Assembly: GCF_010365055.1 (NCBI RefSeq)
Contig: NZ_JAAFHA010000012.1
Location: 1 to 64,000 of the forward strand
Length of the DNA stretch: 64,000 nucleotides
Origin: Rhodoferax sp.
Lineage (GTDB): Bacteria > Pseudomonadota > Gammaproteobacteria > Burkholderiales > Burkholderiaceae_C
Direction: 5' to 3'
Position 1 is the first letter of the stretch, and every line of letters starts with the position of its first letter. Of this stretch, positions 1 to 12,158 are shown piece by piece. A program made the position numbers and the translations under genes. The notes under the pieces are model-generated. The model saw only the letters and a list, made by a program, of their open reading frames with translations. It did not search any database and was not told the DNA's origin.

Positions 1-88
1 CGTTTGCCGCCGCTTTCGTTTACATCAATGCAATGAATACCGCCTATCAAAAAATAAATCCAATACCTCTTGATTTGGTGGGAAGTCC

Positions 89-104
89 CTGTAGTGGGCT
101 ACAG
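89..104 (-). terminator. hairpin downstream of cusA (possible terminator)
   Basis: CTGTAG-TGGG-CTACAG perfect 6-bp stem shortly after the minus-strand cusA stop; no clear T-tract. Confidence 0.35.
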
Positions 105-149
105 CCTAATTTTGTCAATATTTTCATCGACAAAGGCGGCGAAAGGGTG

Positions 150-3100
150 TCAAACCTCCATCCCCCGCTTCAGCCGCCACTGCTTGACCAGCGCATAGAT
201 CGCCGGAATGACGGCCAGCGTCAGCACCGTGCTGGAGATCATGCCGCCGACCATCGGTGCGGCGATGCGGCTCATCACCTCGGAGCCGGTTCCTGTCCCC
301 CACATGATCGGCAACAGCCCGGCCATGATGGCCACCACCGTCATCATCTTGGGCCGCACGCGCTCGACCGCGCCTTCCATCACCGCTGCGTACAGGTCGG
401 CAACCGTAGGCGGACGATTGGCCAGGCGGCACTCATCCTTGATGTCCTGCCAGGCATGATCCAGATAGATCAGCATGATGACGCCGGTCTCGGCCGCCAC
501 GCCGGCCAGCGCAATAAAGCCGACCGCCACCGCTACCGATAGGTTGTAATTGAGCAGCCACATCAGCCAGATGCCGCCGACCAGGGCGAATGGCACTGAG
601 AGCATCACGATCAGCGTCTCGGTGATGCGCCGGAAGTTCAGGTACAAGAGCAAAAAGATGGACAGCAGCGTGACCGGGATGACCACCTTCATTTTCTCGA
701 TGGCGCGTTCCATGTACTCAAACTGGCCGCTCCAGGTGACGTAATAGCCGCTCGGGAACGTCACCTGCTCTGCCACGGCCTTCTTCGCGTCGGCCACATA
801 GCGGCCAATGTCGCGGTCACGGATATCGACGTAAATATAGGCCGACAGCAGCGCGTTCTCGGTGCGAATGCCGGGCGCGCCCTTGGCAACGATCACCTTG
901 GCCACCTGGCCCAGCGGAATCATCGCACCCCCCATGGTGGGCACCAGCACCTGGTTTGCAATCTGCTGCGGGTCGCCGCGCATTTCACGCGGGTAGCGCA
1001 CGGTCACGCCAAAGCGCTCGCGGCCCTCCACGGTGGTGGTCACCATTTCGCCGCCGAGTGCGGTGCCGACCACATCGAGCAGGTCGCCCACCGCCAGCCC
1101 GTAGCGCGCCAGCTGCTCGCGGTCGGGTTCGATGTTGAGATAGAAACCGCCGGTAATGCGTTCGGCAAAGGCGCTGGTGGTGCCAGGCACGGCTTTCACC
1201 ACGGCCTCAATCTGCTTGGCCAGCTTCTCCATTTCATCGAGGTCGTTGCCAAACACCTTGATGCCGATCGGCGTGCGAATGCCGGTGGAGAGCATGTCGA
1301 TGCGCGCCTTGATCGGCATGGTCCAGGAATTGGCCACACCTGGGAATTGCAGCGCCTTGTCCATCTCGGCAATCAGCTTGTCAATAGTCAAGCCCGCACG
1401 CCATTCGGATTCGGGCTTGAGGTTGATGACGGTCTCAAACATCTCGGTCGGGGCCGGGTCAGTCGCGGTGTTGGCGCGCCCGGCCTTGCCCCAAACAGAT
1501 GACACTTCGGGGAAGCTCTTGATGATTTTGTTTTGCGTTTGCAGCAGCTCGGCGGCCTTGGTGATCGACATGCCGGGCAGCGACGCGGGCATGTAGAGCA
1601 GCGAGCCTTCGTTGAGCGTTGGCATGAACTCGGAGCCTAGCTTTGAAGCCGGGTAGTAGGAGACAGCAAGGGCCAGCAACGCCAGAAAAATCGTTAGCTT
1701 TTTCCAGCGCATCACGCCGGAGATGATGGGCCGATAGACCCAGATCAGAAAGCGGTTCACCGGGTTTTTGGATTCGGGCATGATCTTGCCGCGAATGAAC
1801 AGCAGCATCAGCACCGGCACCAGGGTAATCGATAGCAATGCAGCGCTGGCCATCGAGAAGGTCTTGGTGTAGGCCAGTGGCGAGAACAGCCGCCCCTCTT
1901 GACCTTCGAGCGCGAATACGGGCAAAAATGACACCGTGATGATCAGCAGCGAGAAAAACAGCGCCGGTCCGACCTCTTTGCAGGCCTCCAGCATGGCTTC
2001 AAAGCGCTGGCTGGTACTGTGCTTTTCGGGCAGGCGCTCCAGGTGCTTGTGCGCGTTCTCGATCATCACAATCGCGGCATCGATCATGGCGCCAATCGCA
2101 ATCGCAATGCCGCCCAGACTCATCAGGTTAGAACTCATGCCCAGCAGCCGCATGGCAATGAACGCCATCAAGATACCCACGGGCAACATCAAAATTGCCA
2201 CCAAAGCGCTGCGCACATGCATCAGGAAGACGACGCACACCAGCGCCACGATGAGCGATTCCTCGATCAGCGTTCTCTTCAAGGTGTCGATGGCGCGGTT
2301 GATGAGCTCGGAGCGGTCATACACCGTCTGCACCGTCACGCCCTCGGGCAAGCCCGGGCCAATTTCTGCGATCTTGGCTTTTAAATTAGAGATCACTTCC
2401 AGCGCGTTTTCGCCATAGCGGGCCATGGCGATGCCCGAGACCACTTCACCTTCGCCATTGAGTTCGGTGATGCCGCGGCGCTCGTCCGGTGTCAGTTCGA
2501 CCCGGGCGATATCGCGAATGAGCACCGGCGTGCCCATGTCGCTTTTGACGACCAGCATCTCGATGTCGCCCTTGCCCCGCAAGTAGCCTTTGCCGCGCAC
2601 CATGTATTCGGTCTCGGCCATCTCCACCGCGCGCCCGCCGACGTCGCGGTTGGAGTCGCGAATCACTTGCGCCACCTTCATCAGCGGAATGTTGTAGGCG
2701 CGCAGCTTGACCGGGTCTACGGTCACCTGGTAGGTTTGCACAAAGCCGCCGACTGACGCCACTTCAGCGACGCCGTGTGCCTTGGTCAGCTGGTAGCGCA
2801 CATACCAGTCCTGAATGCTGCGCAGCTCGGCCAGGGTCTTGTCCTTGGCCAGCAGGGCGTACTGGTAGACCCAGCCCACGCCCGTGGCGTCCGGGCCGAT
2901 TTGCGGCGAAATTCCTTTGGGCATGCGCCCCGAGGCAAAGTTGAGGTACTCCAGCACGCGCGAGCGCGCCCAGTAGATGTCAGTGCCGTCCTCAAAAATG
3001 ATGTAAACAAAGGACGCGCCAAAGAACGAGAAGCCGCGCACCACTTTGGATTTTGGCACCGACAGCATGGACGTGGTCAACGGGTAGGTGACCTGGTCCT

Positions 3101-3284
3101 CCACCACCTGTGGCGCCTGGCCGGGGTACTCGGTGTAGACGATGACCTGCACATCCGACAGATCCGGTAGCGCGTCAATCGGTGTGCGCAGCACGGCAAA
3201 CACGCCGGCGACGACAACGAAAAGCGTGGCCAGCAGCACCAGAAAACGGTTGCGGCCTGACCAGTCAATAATTTTGGACAGCAT
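150..3284 (-). CDS. cusA: CusA/CzcA-family heavy-metal efflux RND transporter permease
   Basis: ORF starting MLSKIIDWSGRNRFLVLL; RND features (DALPDLSDVQVIVYTEYPGQAPQVVEDQVTYPL), very long membrane protein, adjacent to cusB/cusC. Confidence 0.96.
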   Translation of the reverse strand: MLSKIIDWSGRNRFLVLLATLFVVVAGVFAVLRTPIDALPDLSDVQVIVYTEYPGQAPQVVEDQVTYPLTTSMLSVPKSKVVRGFSFFGASFVYIIFEDGTDIYWARSRVLEYLNFASGRMPKGISPQIGPDATGVGWVYQYALLAKDKTLAELRSIQDWYVRYQLTKAHGVAEVASVGGFVQTYQVTVDPVKLRAYNIPLMKVAQVIRDSNRDVGGRAVEMAETEYMVRGKGYLRGKGDIEMLVVKSDMGTPVLIRDIARVELTPDERRGITELNGEGEVVSGIAMARYGENALEVISNLKAKIAEIGPGLPEGVTVQTVYDRSELINRAIDTLKRTLIEESLIVALVCVVFLMHVRSALVAILMLPVGILMAFIAMRLLGMSSNLMSLGGIAIAIGAMIDAAIVMIENAHKHLERLPEKHSTSQRFEAMLEACKEVGPALFFSLLIITVSFLPVFALEGQEGRLFSPLAYTKTFSMASAALLSITLVPVLMLLFIRGKIMPESKNPVNRFLIWVYRPIISGVMRWKKLTIFLALLALAVSYYPASKLGSEFMPTLNEGSLLYMPASLPGMSITKAAELLQTQNKIIKSFPEVSSVWGKAGRANTATDPAPTEMFETVINLKPESEWRAGLTIDKLIAEMDKALQFPGVANSWTMPIKARIDMLSTGIRTPIGIKVFGNDLDEMEKLAKQIEAVVKAVPGTTSAFAERITGGFYLNIEPDREQLARYGLAVGDLLDVVGTALGGEMVTTTVEGRERFGVTVRYPREMRGDPQQIANQVLVPTMGGAMIPLGQVAKVIVAKGAPGIRTENALLSAYIYVDIRDRDIGRYVADAKKAVAEQVTFPSGYYVTWSGQFEYMERAIEKMKVVIPVTLLSIFLLLYLNFRRITETLIVMLSVPFALVGGIWLMWLLNYNLSVAVAVGFIALAGVAAETGVIMLIYLDHAWQDIKDECRLANRPPTVADLYAAVMEGAVERVRPKMMTVVAIMAGLLPIMWGTGTGSEVMSRIAAPMVGGMISSTVLTLAVIPAIYALVKQWRLKRGMEV

Positions 3285-3286
3285 GG

Positions 3287-4843
3287 TTACTTCTTGACGC
3301 TGGTGATCACCCATTCACCGGGCTGGCGCTCCACAAACTCGACCGTCACTTTGGCGCCCGGTTGAAGCTCGCTCAGCAGCGACGCATTGGCGGCTTTGAA
3401 CTCCATCGTCATGGCTGGCCATTTGAGGCTGGCAATGGGGCCATGGCTCAGACTGACAGTGCCTGCCTTGGCGTCGACGCTGTCGACGGTGCCCACCGCC
3501 TGATGGCTTGCCGCCTTCGGTGCAGGCGCCTCGGGCGTGCTTGTTGCTGCCGCGCTGGCGGGTTCTGCAGGCGCGGCGCTGGCAAAGCCGCCCACCGCTG
3601 CCTTTAAATTGCTCTCGGCATCAATCAGGAAGTTGGCTGCAACGACCACAGGCTCGCCATCTTTCACGCCATCGAGAATCTCAACATAGTTGTCACTGCG
3701 CGCACCGAGTTTGACTTCACGCGGCTCGAAGCGGCCAGCCCCTTTTTCGATCAAGACAATCTGTCGTGTGCCGCTGTCAATCACCGCTGACACCGGCACC
3801 GTTACGACTTGGCCTTTGGCCGCGACCTGCATTTCCATCTGGGCAAACATGCCCGGCTTGAGCAGCAAACCGGGGTTGGCCAACTCGACGCGCACCGGCA
3901 CGGTTCGCGTCTCGGCCTTGAGCGTCGGGTAAACATAAGTCACCTTGCCCGTAAACACTTTGCCAGGGTAGGCGTTGATCTGGACTTGCGCCTGGGCGCC
4001 GGTCTTGACCAGGCCAAGGTCTTGTTCAAACACGTCCGCAACGACCCATATATGGGACAGGTCCGCAACTTGATAGAGCATTTCACCGGGCATGAAGCGC
4101 ATGCCTTGCACCGCCTTTTTCTCCATCACGATACCCGCCACGGGGGATCGGAACGTGAGTGTGCGCTGCGTCGTGCCGGACTGAGTCAAGGACTTGATCT
4201 GCTGCTCCGAGATGTCCCAGTTCTTCAGGCGCGCCAGGCTGGACTTGGCCAGCTGTTGCATCCCGGACTGGGCCTGGCTGCTGGCGTCTTTGAGCGCGGC
4301 CACCCCTTGCATCGCAACAGCGTATTCGCGCTGGGCAGAGACCAGCTCCGGGCTATAGACCTCGAACAAAGGCTGACCCTTGGCGACCGGCTGGCCGGTG
4401 ACATTGGCGTGCAGGCGCTCGACATAGCCCTCGAACTTGGGCGCGATGGTGTACAGGCGGCGCTCATCGGGCTCGACACGGCCAGCTGCGCGCACCGATT
4501 TGTCAAGGGTTCGCAACTGGGCAGCTTCCACGCGAACGCCCAATTTTTGCACTTTCTCGGTGCTGATCCTGACCTGGTTGGCAGGCGCCTCCTCCTCGTC
4601 TGCCCCGCCCGCATAGACCGCGATGTAGTCCATTCCCATCGGGTCTTTTTTTGGCGTGGGCGATGTGTCAGGCAAGCCCATGGGGTTGCGGTAGTAAAGG
4701 ACTTTCTTGGCGGCGCCCGCCGTCGCTTCGGTGTCGGCCTGCGGCTGCACTACAGAGCCTTTGTGGCCCATCCAGTAGCCGCCACCTGCGGCCAGCACGG
4801 CAACAGCGACCACACCCGCGAACATTCCAGTGCTCTTGTTCAT
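3287..4843 (-). CDS. cusB: Efflux RND periplasmic adaptor CusB with N-terminal heavy-metal-binding (HMBD) motif and C-terminal CusF-like domain
   Basis: YYRNPMGLPDTSPTPKKDPMGMDYIAVY motif, membrane-fusion protein body, C-terminal GTVDSVDAKAGTVSLSHGPIASLKWPAMTMEF CusF-like segment. Confidence 0.94.
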   Translation of the reverse strand: MNKSTGMFAGVVAVAVLAAGGGYWMGHKGSVVQPQADTEATAGAAKKVLYYRNPMGLPDTSPTPKKDPMGMDYIAVYAGGADEEEAPANQVRISTEKVQKLGVRVEAAQLRTLDKSVRAAGRVEPDERRLYTIAPKFEGYVERLHANVTGQPVAKGQPLFEVYSPELVSAQREYAVAMQGVAALKDASSQAQSGMQQLAKSSLARLKNWDISEQQIKSLTQSGTTQRTLTFRSPVAGIVMEKKAVQGMRFMPGEMLYQVADLSHIWVVADVFEQDLGLVKTGAQAQVQINAYPGKVFTGKVTYVYPTLKAETRTVPVRVELANPGLLLKPGMFAQMEMQVAAKGQVVTVPVSAVIDSGTRQIVLIEKGAGRFEPREVKLGARSDNYVEILDGVKDGEPVVVAANFLIDAESNLKAAVGGFASAAPAEPASAAATSTPEAPAPKAASHQAVGTVDSVDAKAGTVSLSHGPIASLKWPAMTMEFKAANASLLSELQPGAKVTVEFVERQPGEWVITSVKK

Positions 4844-5100
4844 TGCTTTTCATCCGAATAGACCGGGATGTAGTCCATCCCCATTGAATCTTTTTTCGGC
4901 GTGGCGGAGGTGTCAGAGCCGCCCATCGGATTGCGGTAATGAAGTAGCTTTCTTTGGGCGCTGTCGCCATCCGGCATCGGCATGCTGCCCTGAACCTGGA
5001 CCTGGACCGCATTCTCGACGGGGCTTTGTCCTCGGTCGCAGCCCGTGGTCAACACGGTCGCTGCGATCAACCAACCGGCCATTTGGAACCTGGTTCTCAT
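4840..5100 (-). CDS. Small lipoprotein with heavy-metal-binding (HMBD) motif
   Basis: Lipobox-like LTTGC; LLHYRNPMGGSDTSATPKKDSMGMDYIPVY repeats the motif at the CusB N-terminus; overlaps neighbouring CDS ends. Confidence 0.8.
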   Translation of the reverse strand: MRTRFQMAGWLIAATVLTTGCDRGQSPVENAVQVQVQGSMPMPDGDSAQRKLLHYRNPMGGSDTSATPKKDSMGMDYIPVYSDEKQ

Positions 5101-6368
5101 AAGTCTTCTCCTAATAATTTTTCAATTTCCGCCAAACGCATTTGCGCTTCAAACTGCGCTTTAAGCTGGCTCTGTCTGGCTTGACGAATCTGACGCTGGG
5201 CGTCGAGCAGGGCGGCAAAGTCAAGCTTGCCGTTCTCATAGCTGGCTAGGGCGGAACTGAAGCTCAGGTCCGCCTGCGGCAGCAGGCTGCTGGTGGCCAG
5301 CGCCCCGGTGCGTCGCGCAGCCTCCATGCCGGCGAGGTTTTGCGCGAGTTCAGCCAGCACCTGGTTGGCGGCAGCCTCTTTGCGCGCATGGGCCGCCGAT
5401 ACCATGGCCTCTGCTTCTCGCTCCATCGCGCGCCGGGAATTTTGCTGCAGCGGAATATTGACTTCGAGCATCAGACTCCACTCCTTGATGCGACTGTCGA
5501 CTTGCGTCGGGGAAATCGCTAGCGTGAAATCGGGGTAGCGGTTTTTGTAGCTCAAGTCCCGGCTTTTCTCGGCTGCCTGGATGCGCGCCTCTTCGCTGAA
5601 CAGCTGCGGATTGCGGCTGCGCACGCGCTGTTCCAGCTTGGCGGTGTCGAGCAGGGCGGCAGCGGGTGTCATGCGCAGACCGTTCGGGCGCGCCAGTGGT
5701 GCTTGAGCAGGCCGCGCCAGAAGCGCATTGAGCCGCGCATCAACTTGCAGGCGTTCACTTTCGATCATCACCAACTCATTGCGCATATTGGTCTGCTCGA
5801 CCTGAGACCGGATTACGTCTTGCTGGGCCGCCAACCCGCCGGCATAGCGGCTTTGCGCCACCTGCTCAAGTTGCGCCATCAAATCGAGAATCTCCTGCGT
5901 CAATTTTTCGTTGCCATGGAGGTAATAGCGCTGGGCCTGCGCTGTCTTGATTCGCGCTGCCAATTCAGACCACGCACCCAGCGCCTTTCCTTCGCTGCTC
6001 TGGGCTTCAAATTGCGCGATGTCGCGCTTGAGCTCGCGTTTGCCAAACCACGGAAGGTCCTGCATCAGGGTGTATTTGGTGCTGCCGACATCACTGGGCC
6101 ACAGCGTTGGGCTTTGCTCCCCCATTTTGGTGATGTCCATCCACTCGATGCGAAATTTGGGGTCCATCAAGGCGCCCGCAGGCTCGACACGTTCAGCCGC
6201 GGCCTGCGCCTCAAAACGCATGCTGGCGTAATCAGGGTTGTTCGCCTTGGCTACGGAAAGCAGGCCTTCGACGCTGGCCCCAGGCATTTCTTCGCTGGTT
6301 TGGGCCGCGATGGGCGCGCCCAGAGCCAGCAGCGCGGCGAGCACGCCGGTCTGTAGCGGGTATGACAT
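5097..6368 (-). CDS. cusC: TolC/CusC-family outer membrane efflux protein
   Basis: Signal peptide, coiled-coil OEP repeats (AEKSRDLSYKNRYPDFTLAIS), operon context. Confidence 0.92.
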   Translation of the reverse strand: MSYPLQTGVLAALLALGAPIAAQTSEEMPGASVEGLLSVAKANNPDYASMRFEAQAAAERVEPAGALMDPKFRIEWMDITKMGEQSPTLWPSDVGSTKYTLMQDLPWFGKRELKRDIAQFEAQSSEGKALGAWSELAARIKTAQAQRYYLHGNEKLTQEILDLMAQLEQVAQSRYAGGLAAQQDVIRSQVEQTNMRNELVMIESERLQVDARLNALLARPAQAPLARPNGLRMTPAAALLDTAKLEQRVRSRNPQLFSEEARIQAAEKSRDLSYKNRYPDFTLAISPTQVDSRIKEWSLMLEVNIPLQQNSRRAMEREAEAMVSAAHARKEAAANQVLAELAQNLAGMEAARRTGALATSSLLPQADLSFSSALASYENGKLDFAALLDAQRQIRQARQSQLKAQFEAQMRLAEIEKLLGEDL

Positions 6369-6376
6369 GGCGTGGC

Positions 6377-7033
6377 CTACTTCGGGTTGGTGGTTAGCAG
6401 CGCGTCACCGACCAGGCTTCGCAACTGGTCAAAGCCGAAGCTGGGCAGCGGCTTGCCGTTGACGAAGTATTCAGGCGTCATGGTGACGTTCATGGTTTTG
6501 GCATCAAGCAGATCGCGCGCAATCATGGCGGCCACTTCAGGGGCGTTGGCGTCGGTTTGCAGCCTGGCCATGTCCAGCCCCAGGGGCGCCAGAACGGGCC
6601 CGATCAACTCGGCTTGTGCGACGTGGTTTTGAACCCAGACATTTTGCGAGGCAAACAGCGCCTCCAGCGCCGGCTCAAACTTGCCTTGCTTGCGCGAGGC
6701 TTCCAGGGCCTTGACCACGGCTTCTGAGCCCTGATGAAAAGGGGCATAGCGCAAGGTCAGGCGAATCTTGCCGGGGTGCTCCGCCATCAGCGCCTTGACC
6801 ATTGGGTAGAAGTCGCGGCAGGTGCCGCAGGCCGGGTCAAAGAACTCGACGATATGCACCGGGGCATTGGCGTCGCCGAAGCTGGGCGCGTCTGGGCGTA
6901 CCAGTGCGACCTGATTTTTCGCTGCCAGCTGTGCGGCCTGCTCGGTCTGTTGCTTCTTGTAAAAATAGGCGCCAGTGACAAAGGCGACGACGAGCAAGAC
7001 TGCAGCGACGATAAAGATGCTTTTTTGTTTCAT
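6377..7033 (-). CDS. DsbA-family thiol:disulfide oxidoreductase
   Basis: N-terminal TM segment, CGTC active-site motif (FFDPACGTCRDFYPMV), TPEYFVNGKPL cis-Pro region. Confidence 0.92.
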   Translation of the reverse strand: MKQKSIFIVAAVLLVVAFVTGAYFYKKQQTEQAAQLAAKNQVALVRPDAPSFGDANAPVHIVEFFDPACGTCRDFYPMVKALMAEHPGKIRLTLRYAPFHQGSEAVVKALEASRKQGKFEPALEALFASQNVWVQNHVAQAELIGPVLAPLGLDMARLQTDANAPEVAAMIARDLLDAKTMNVTMTPEYFVNGKPLPSFGFDQLRSLVGDALLTTNPK

Positions 7034-7449
7034 TTGGATGTCTTGAGGTAAGCGGTGATCAGCAAAATGTTAATCATCAGGAATGCGAGAAAGGAAAGCA
7101 GCGGAATGGTGACAAAGCCCAGCCACTCGACCTGCACGGTGGAGCAGGGAATGCCTTGCCGGCACGGCGTCAACGTCTCGGGGATGAACCCTGCGGTCAG
7201 CAGCAGCTGAAAGCCCGCCACCAGCAAGCCGCCCACGGCCAAAGGCAGGGCGTAGCGCACCACTTTCGGGTCGAAGGGAAAGAGTCCGACTGCGAGAATG
7301 AAAACCAGCGGGAACATGAAGATGCGCTGGTACCAGCACAGCTCGCAGGGTGCAAAACCCATGATTTCGCTCATGAACAAGGCGCCCAGCGTGGCTGCGG
7401 CGGCGAGCAGCCAGGCAGAAAATACAAACGCCCAGGGAGATGTTTTCAT
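7030..7449 (-). CDS. dsbB: Disulfide bond formation protein DsbB
   Basis: Four-TM profile, PCELCWYQR motif, second Cys pair; overlaps dsbA. Confidence 0.92.
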   Translation of the reverse strand: MKTSPWAFVFSAWLLAAAATLGALFMSEIMGFAPCELCWYQRIFMFPLVFILAVGLFPFDPKVVRYALPLAVGGLLVAGFQLLLTAGFIPETLTPCRQGIPCSTVQVEWLGFVTIPLLSFLAFLMINILLITAYLKTSK

Positions 7450-7476
7450 GTGAACGCGTCTGCTTAACGCAAGGTC

Positions 7477-7827
7477 TTACTTGGCTGGCTCAAAGTGCGA
7501 CACGGTCATGCCGTCTGCGGGGTCGGTGGCAAAAAGAATCTTCTGCCCAACTTTCAAGGTGTCGAGCCAGGCAGCGTCCTTGACCTTATAGGCCATGGTC
7601 ATGGGCGGCATGCCGTTGGGCAGCGCACCGTGCGTCAGAGTGACGGTTCCCTTGGCTGTATCAATTTTTTTCACGTTGCCCTCACCCATGGCGGTAGCCG
7701 CTGCCTTCGGGGCAGAAGTGGCTGCCGGACTGCCATGCATGTTGTGCTCGGTTTGGGCAATGCCCGGCGTAGCTAAAGTGCCAGTGACCAATGCAATGAT
7801 CGATGCAAGGTGGAGTCGGGTGGACAT
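7477..7827 (-). CDS. cusF: CusF-like periplasmic copper-binding protein
   Basis: Signal peptide; GNVKKIDTAKGTVTLTHGALPNGMPPMTMAYKVKD. Confidence 0.9.
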   Translation of the reverse strand: MSTRLHLASIIALVTGTLATPGIAQTEHNMHGSPAATSAPKAAATAMGEGNVKKIDTAKGTVTLTHGALPNGMPPMTMAYKVKDAAWLDTLKVGQKILFATDPADGMTVSHFEPAK

Positions 7828-7898
7828 TGAGTGATCCTTGGGTAAATGGAATGCCCCTATTTTGCCCACCGGGCTTCGACAAGAAGCTGACCTGAAAA

Positions 7899-10325
<2,427 letters not shown>

Positions 10326-10371
10326 GTTTCTTCTCAGACTTTAAGCAATGACTCAGCGCCGCGGTTGTCAT

Positions 10372-10468
10372 TCAGACCGTCTGCGCATCGTAAAGAGCCT
10401 TCCATGCGCTGGCCAGCAGATAAAAGCCGAAGCCAAGAACGACGTAGCTGGCAATGTGCAGAGGGTAA
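10372..10468 (-). pseudogene. C-terminal remnant of a small integral membrane protein
   Basis: Minus-frame YPLHIASYVVLGFGFYLLASAWKALYDAQTV* with no upstream start in frame. Confidence 0.35.
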
Positions 10469-10551
10469 AGTGCGTATCACCCTTTTCATCCAGTGGCGAC
10501 TGCTTCGGGTGATTGATGGACGTCTACGCCACATCAAGCTGCCCCGTCAAG

Positions 10552-10989
10552 CTACTTGGCCATTGGCATGGCAGCAGACTCCCGATCCATCATCATTTGC
10601 ATCATCATCTGCATCATCTCCATGCGCTTGGCCATCATCTTGTGGTGCGCACCCATGTCGCCAGTCATGCCCGGCATGTTCGGCATGGCCTTCATGTCGC
10701 CCATGCCAGCGCTGGACATATCACCCATCATTGCCATGCCGTCCTGCATTGCTTTCATGTGCTCGGCCATCAGCTTGCTGCGCTCTTGCGGCGTCTTGGC
10801 GCTGACCATTTTGTCGTGCATGGCCTGCATGGTCTTCATCTGCGCGTCCATCTTGGCCATGTGGTCGGGGGTCGCCATGCCGCTGGCAGATGCGGTGCCC
10901 AGGGGGGTCGTCGGCGCTGTGTTGCAGGCCGCCAGCAAGGCGGCGGTGGTGAGGACAGCGGCCAGTGGAATAAATCGAAAATGGGTCAT
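10552..10989 (-). CDS. Met/His-rich putative metal-binding lipoprotein
   Basis: MTHFRFIPLAAVLTTAALLAACN lipobox; MKAMPNMPGMTGDMGAHHKMMAKRMEMMQMMMQMMMD. Confidence 0.75.
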   Translation of the reverse strand: MTHFRFIPLAAVLTTAALLAACNTAPTTPLGTASASGMATPDHMAKMDAQMKTMQAMHDKMVSAKTPQERSKLMAEHMKAMQDGMAMMGDMSSAGMGDMKAMPNMPGMTGDMGAHHKMMAKRMEMMQMMMQMMMDRESAAMPMAK

Positions 10990-11051
10990 GACAGACTCCT
11001 GGTTAGCTTGATTAACACCGCGAACGGCGAGGGAAATTCGATGCAATGGCG

Positions 11052-11252
11052 TCACTTTCCGCCCCGCTTGATGATCCATACCACAAGCACGACAACGACA
11101 AGCAGCAAGACCGGCATTCCGATGCCGCCGTAGCCGCCCATCCACCCAGTGCCCCACATGCTGCCATTCATCATGGTGCCGTTCTGCGCCAACGTGACAC
11201 CGGTGGTGAACAGGGCCAGTGCACCAACTGCCGAAGTAAACAAGTTTTTCAT
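11052..11252 (-). CDS. Small exported/membrane protein with Met/Gly-rich segment and C-terminal TM
   Basis: Signal peptide MKNLFTSAVGALALFTTGVTLAQ, then NGTMMNGSMWGTGWMGGYGG, then hydrophobic stretch VLLLVVVVLVVWII. Confidence 0.65.
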   Translation of the reverse strand: MKNLFTSAVGALALFTTGVTLAQNGTMMNGSMWGTGWMGGYGGIGMPVLLLVVVVLVVWIIKRGGK

Positions 11253-11418
11253 TAGTCTTTCCTGTAAAACATGGAGCGTTCAATCTAAGTTGGCGTCCTG
11301 CAGATGTCTGTTCGGTAGCACGCGCAACATGGCGTCAACACAGATGAAGGGGGTCTTGTCTAGCGTGTGTTGCTCATGACAGTGTGCAAATCTGTTCCCA
11401 TCAGCGAGCTGACAGCCA

Positions 11419-11436
11419 GATTACATTCCTGTTATC
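11419..11436. promoter_or_regulatory. Candidate cop box upstream of cusRS
   Basis: GATTACA-TTCC-TGTTATC dyad, ~39 nt upstream of the cusR ATG. Confidence 0.6.
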
Positions 11437-11474
11437 TGGCGTGTGCTGACGCGCAGGCAGCGCAAAATGTCGTC

Positions 11475-12158
11475 ATGAAAATTCTCATCGTCGAAGACGA
11501 ACCAAAAACCGGTGACTATCTCAAACAGGGCTTGGTCGAGTCGGGTTTCGTTGTCGATCTGATACGCAACGGCACCGACGGCCTGCATCACGCGCTCACA
11601 GAAGACTACGACCTGGCCATTCTCGACGTGATGTTGCCTGGCTTAGACGGCTGGGCGATTTTGGCGGGCATCCGCAAAGCCGGCAAGGACACCCCTGTTT
11701 TGTTCTTGAGCGCGCGCGACCACGTCGATGACCGCGTCAAGGGTTTGGAGCTTGGCGCCGACGACTATCTGGTCAAGCCATTTGCTTTTTCAGAGTTGCT
11801 GGCGCGTGTGCGCACCTTATTGCGCCGCGGCAGCAAGGCGTCTACCGCCGAATTTTTGCGCGCCGCCGACCTGGAAATTGACCTCATGCGCCGCCGTGTC
11901 ACGCGCGCTGGAAAACGCGTCGATCTCACGGCCAAAGAATTTGCCTTGTTGGAGTTGCTGCTGCGCCGCCAGGGCGAGGTTTTGCCGCGTTCCTTGATCG
12001 CCTCCCACGTATGGGATATGAATTTTGACAGCGACACCAACGTGATCGAGGTCGCCATGCGTCGCTTGCGCGCCAAGGTGGATGACGAGTTTGAACCCAA
12101 GCTCATTCGTACCGTGCGCGGCATGGGTTATGTGCTGGAGAACCCCAATTGCGCTTGA
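11475..12158 (+). CDS. cusR: Heavy-metal response regulator (OmpR family)
   Basis: [20 protein letters not shown] receiver, winged-helix C-term ([33 protein letters not shown]). Confidence 0.93.
   Translation: MKILIVEDEPKTGDYLKQGLVESGFVVDLIRNGTDGLHHALTEDYDLAILDVMLPGLDGWAILAGIRKAGKDTPVLFLSARDHVDDRVKGLELGADDYLVKPFAFSELLARVRTLLRRGSKASTAEFLRAADLEIDLMRRRVTRAGKRVDLTAKEFALLELLLRRQGEVLPRSLIASHVWDMNFDSDTNVIEVAMRRLRAKVDDEFEPKLIRTVRGMGYVLENPNCA

Noticed and set aside
62-115. Possible further copy of the RTAGC-N20-GGGYTAS repeat near the cusA 3' end
   Set aside because: Has GGGCTACAGCCTAATTTT but no RTAGC at the required 20-nt distance; better explained as a simple CTGTAG/CTACAG hairpin.
3809-4861. 350-aa + strand ORF opposite cusB
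   Set aside because: Antisense artefact of high GC content; cusB is unambiguous.
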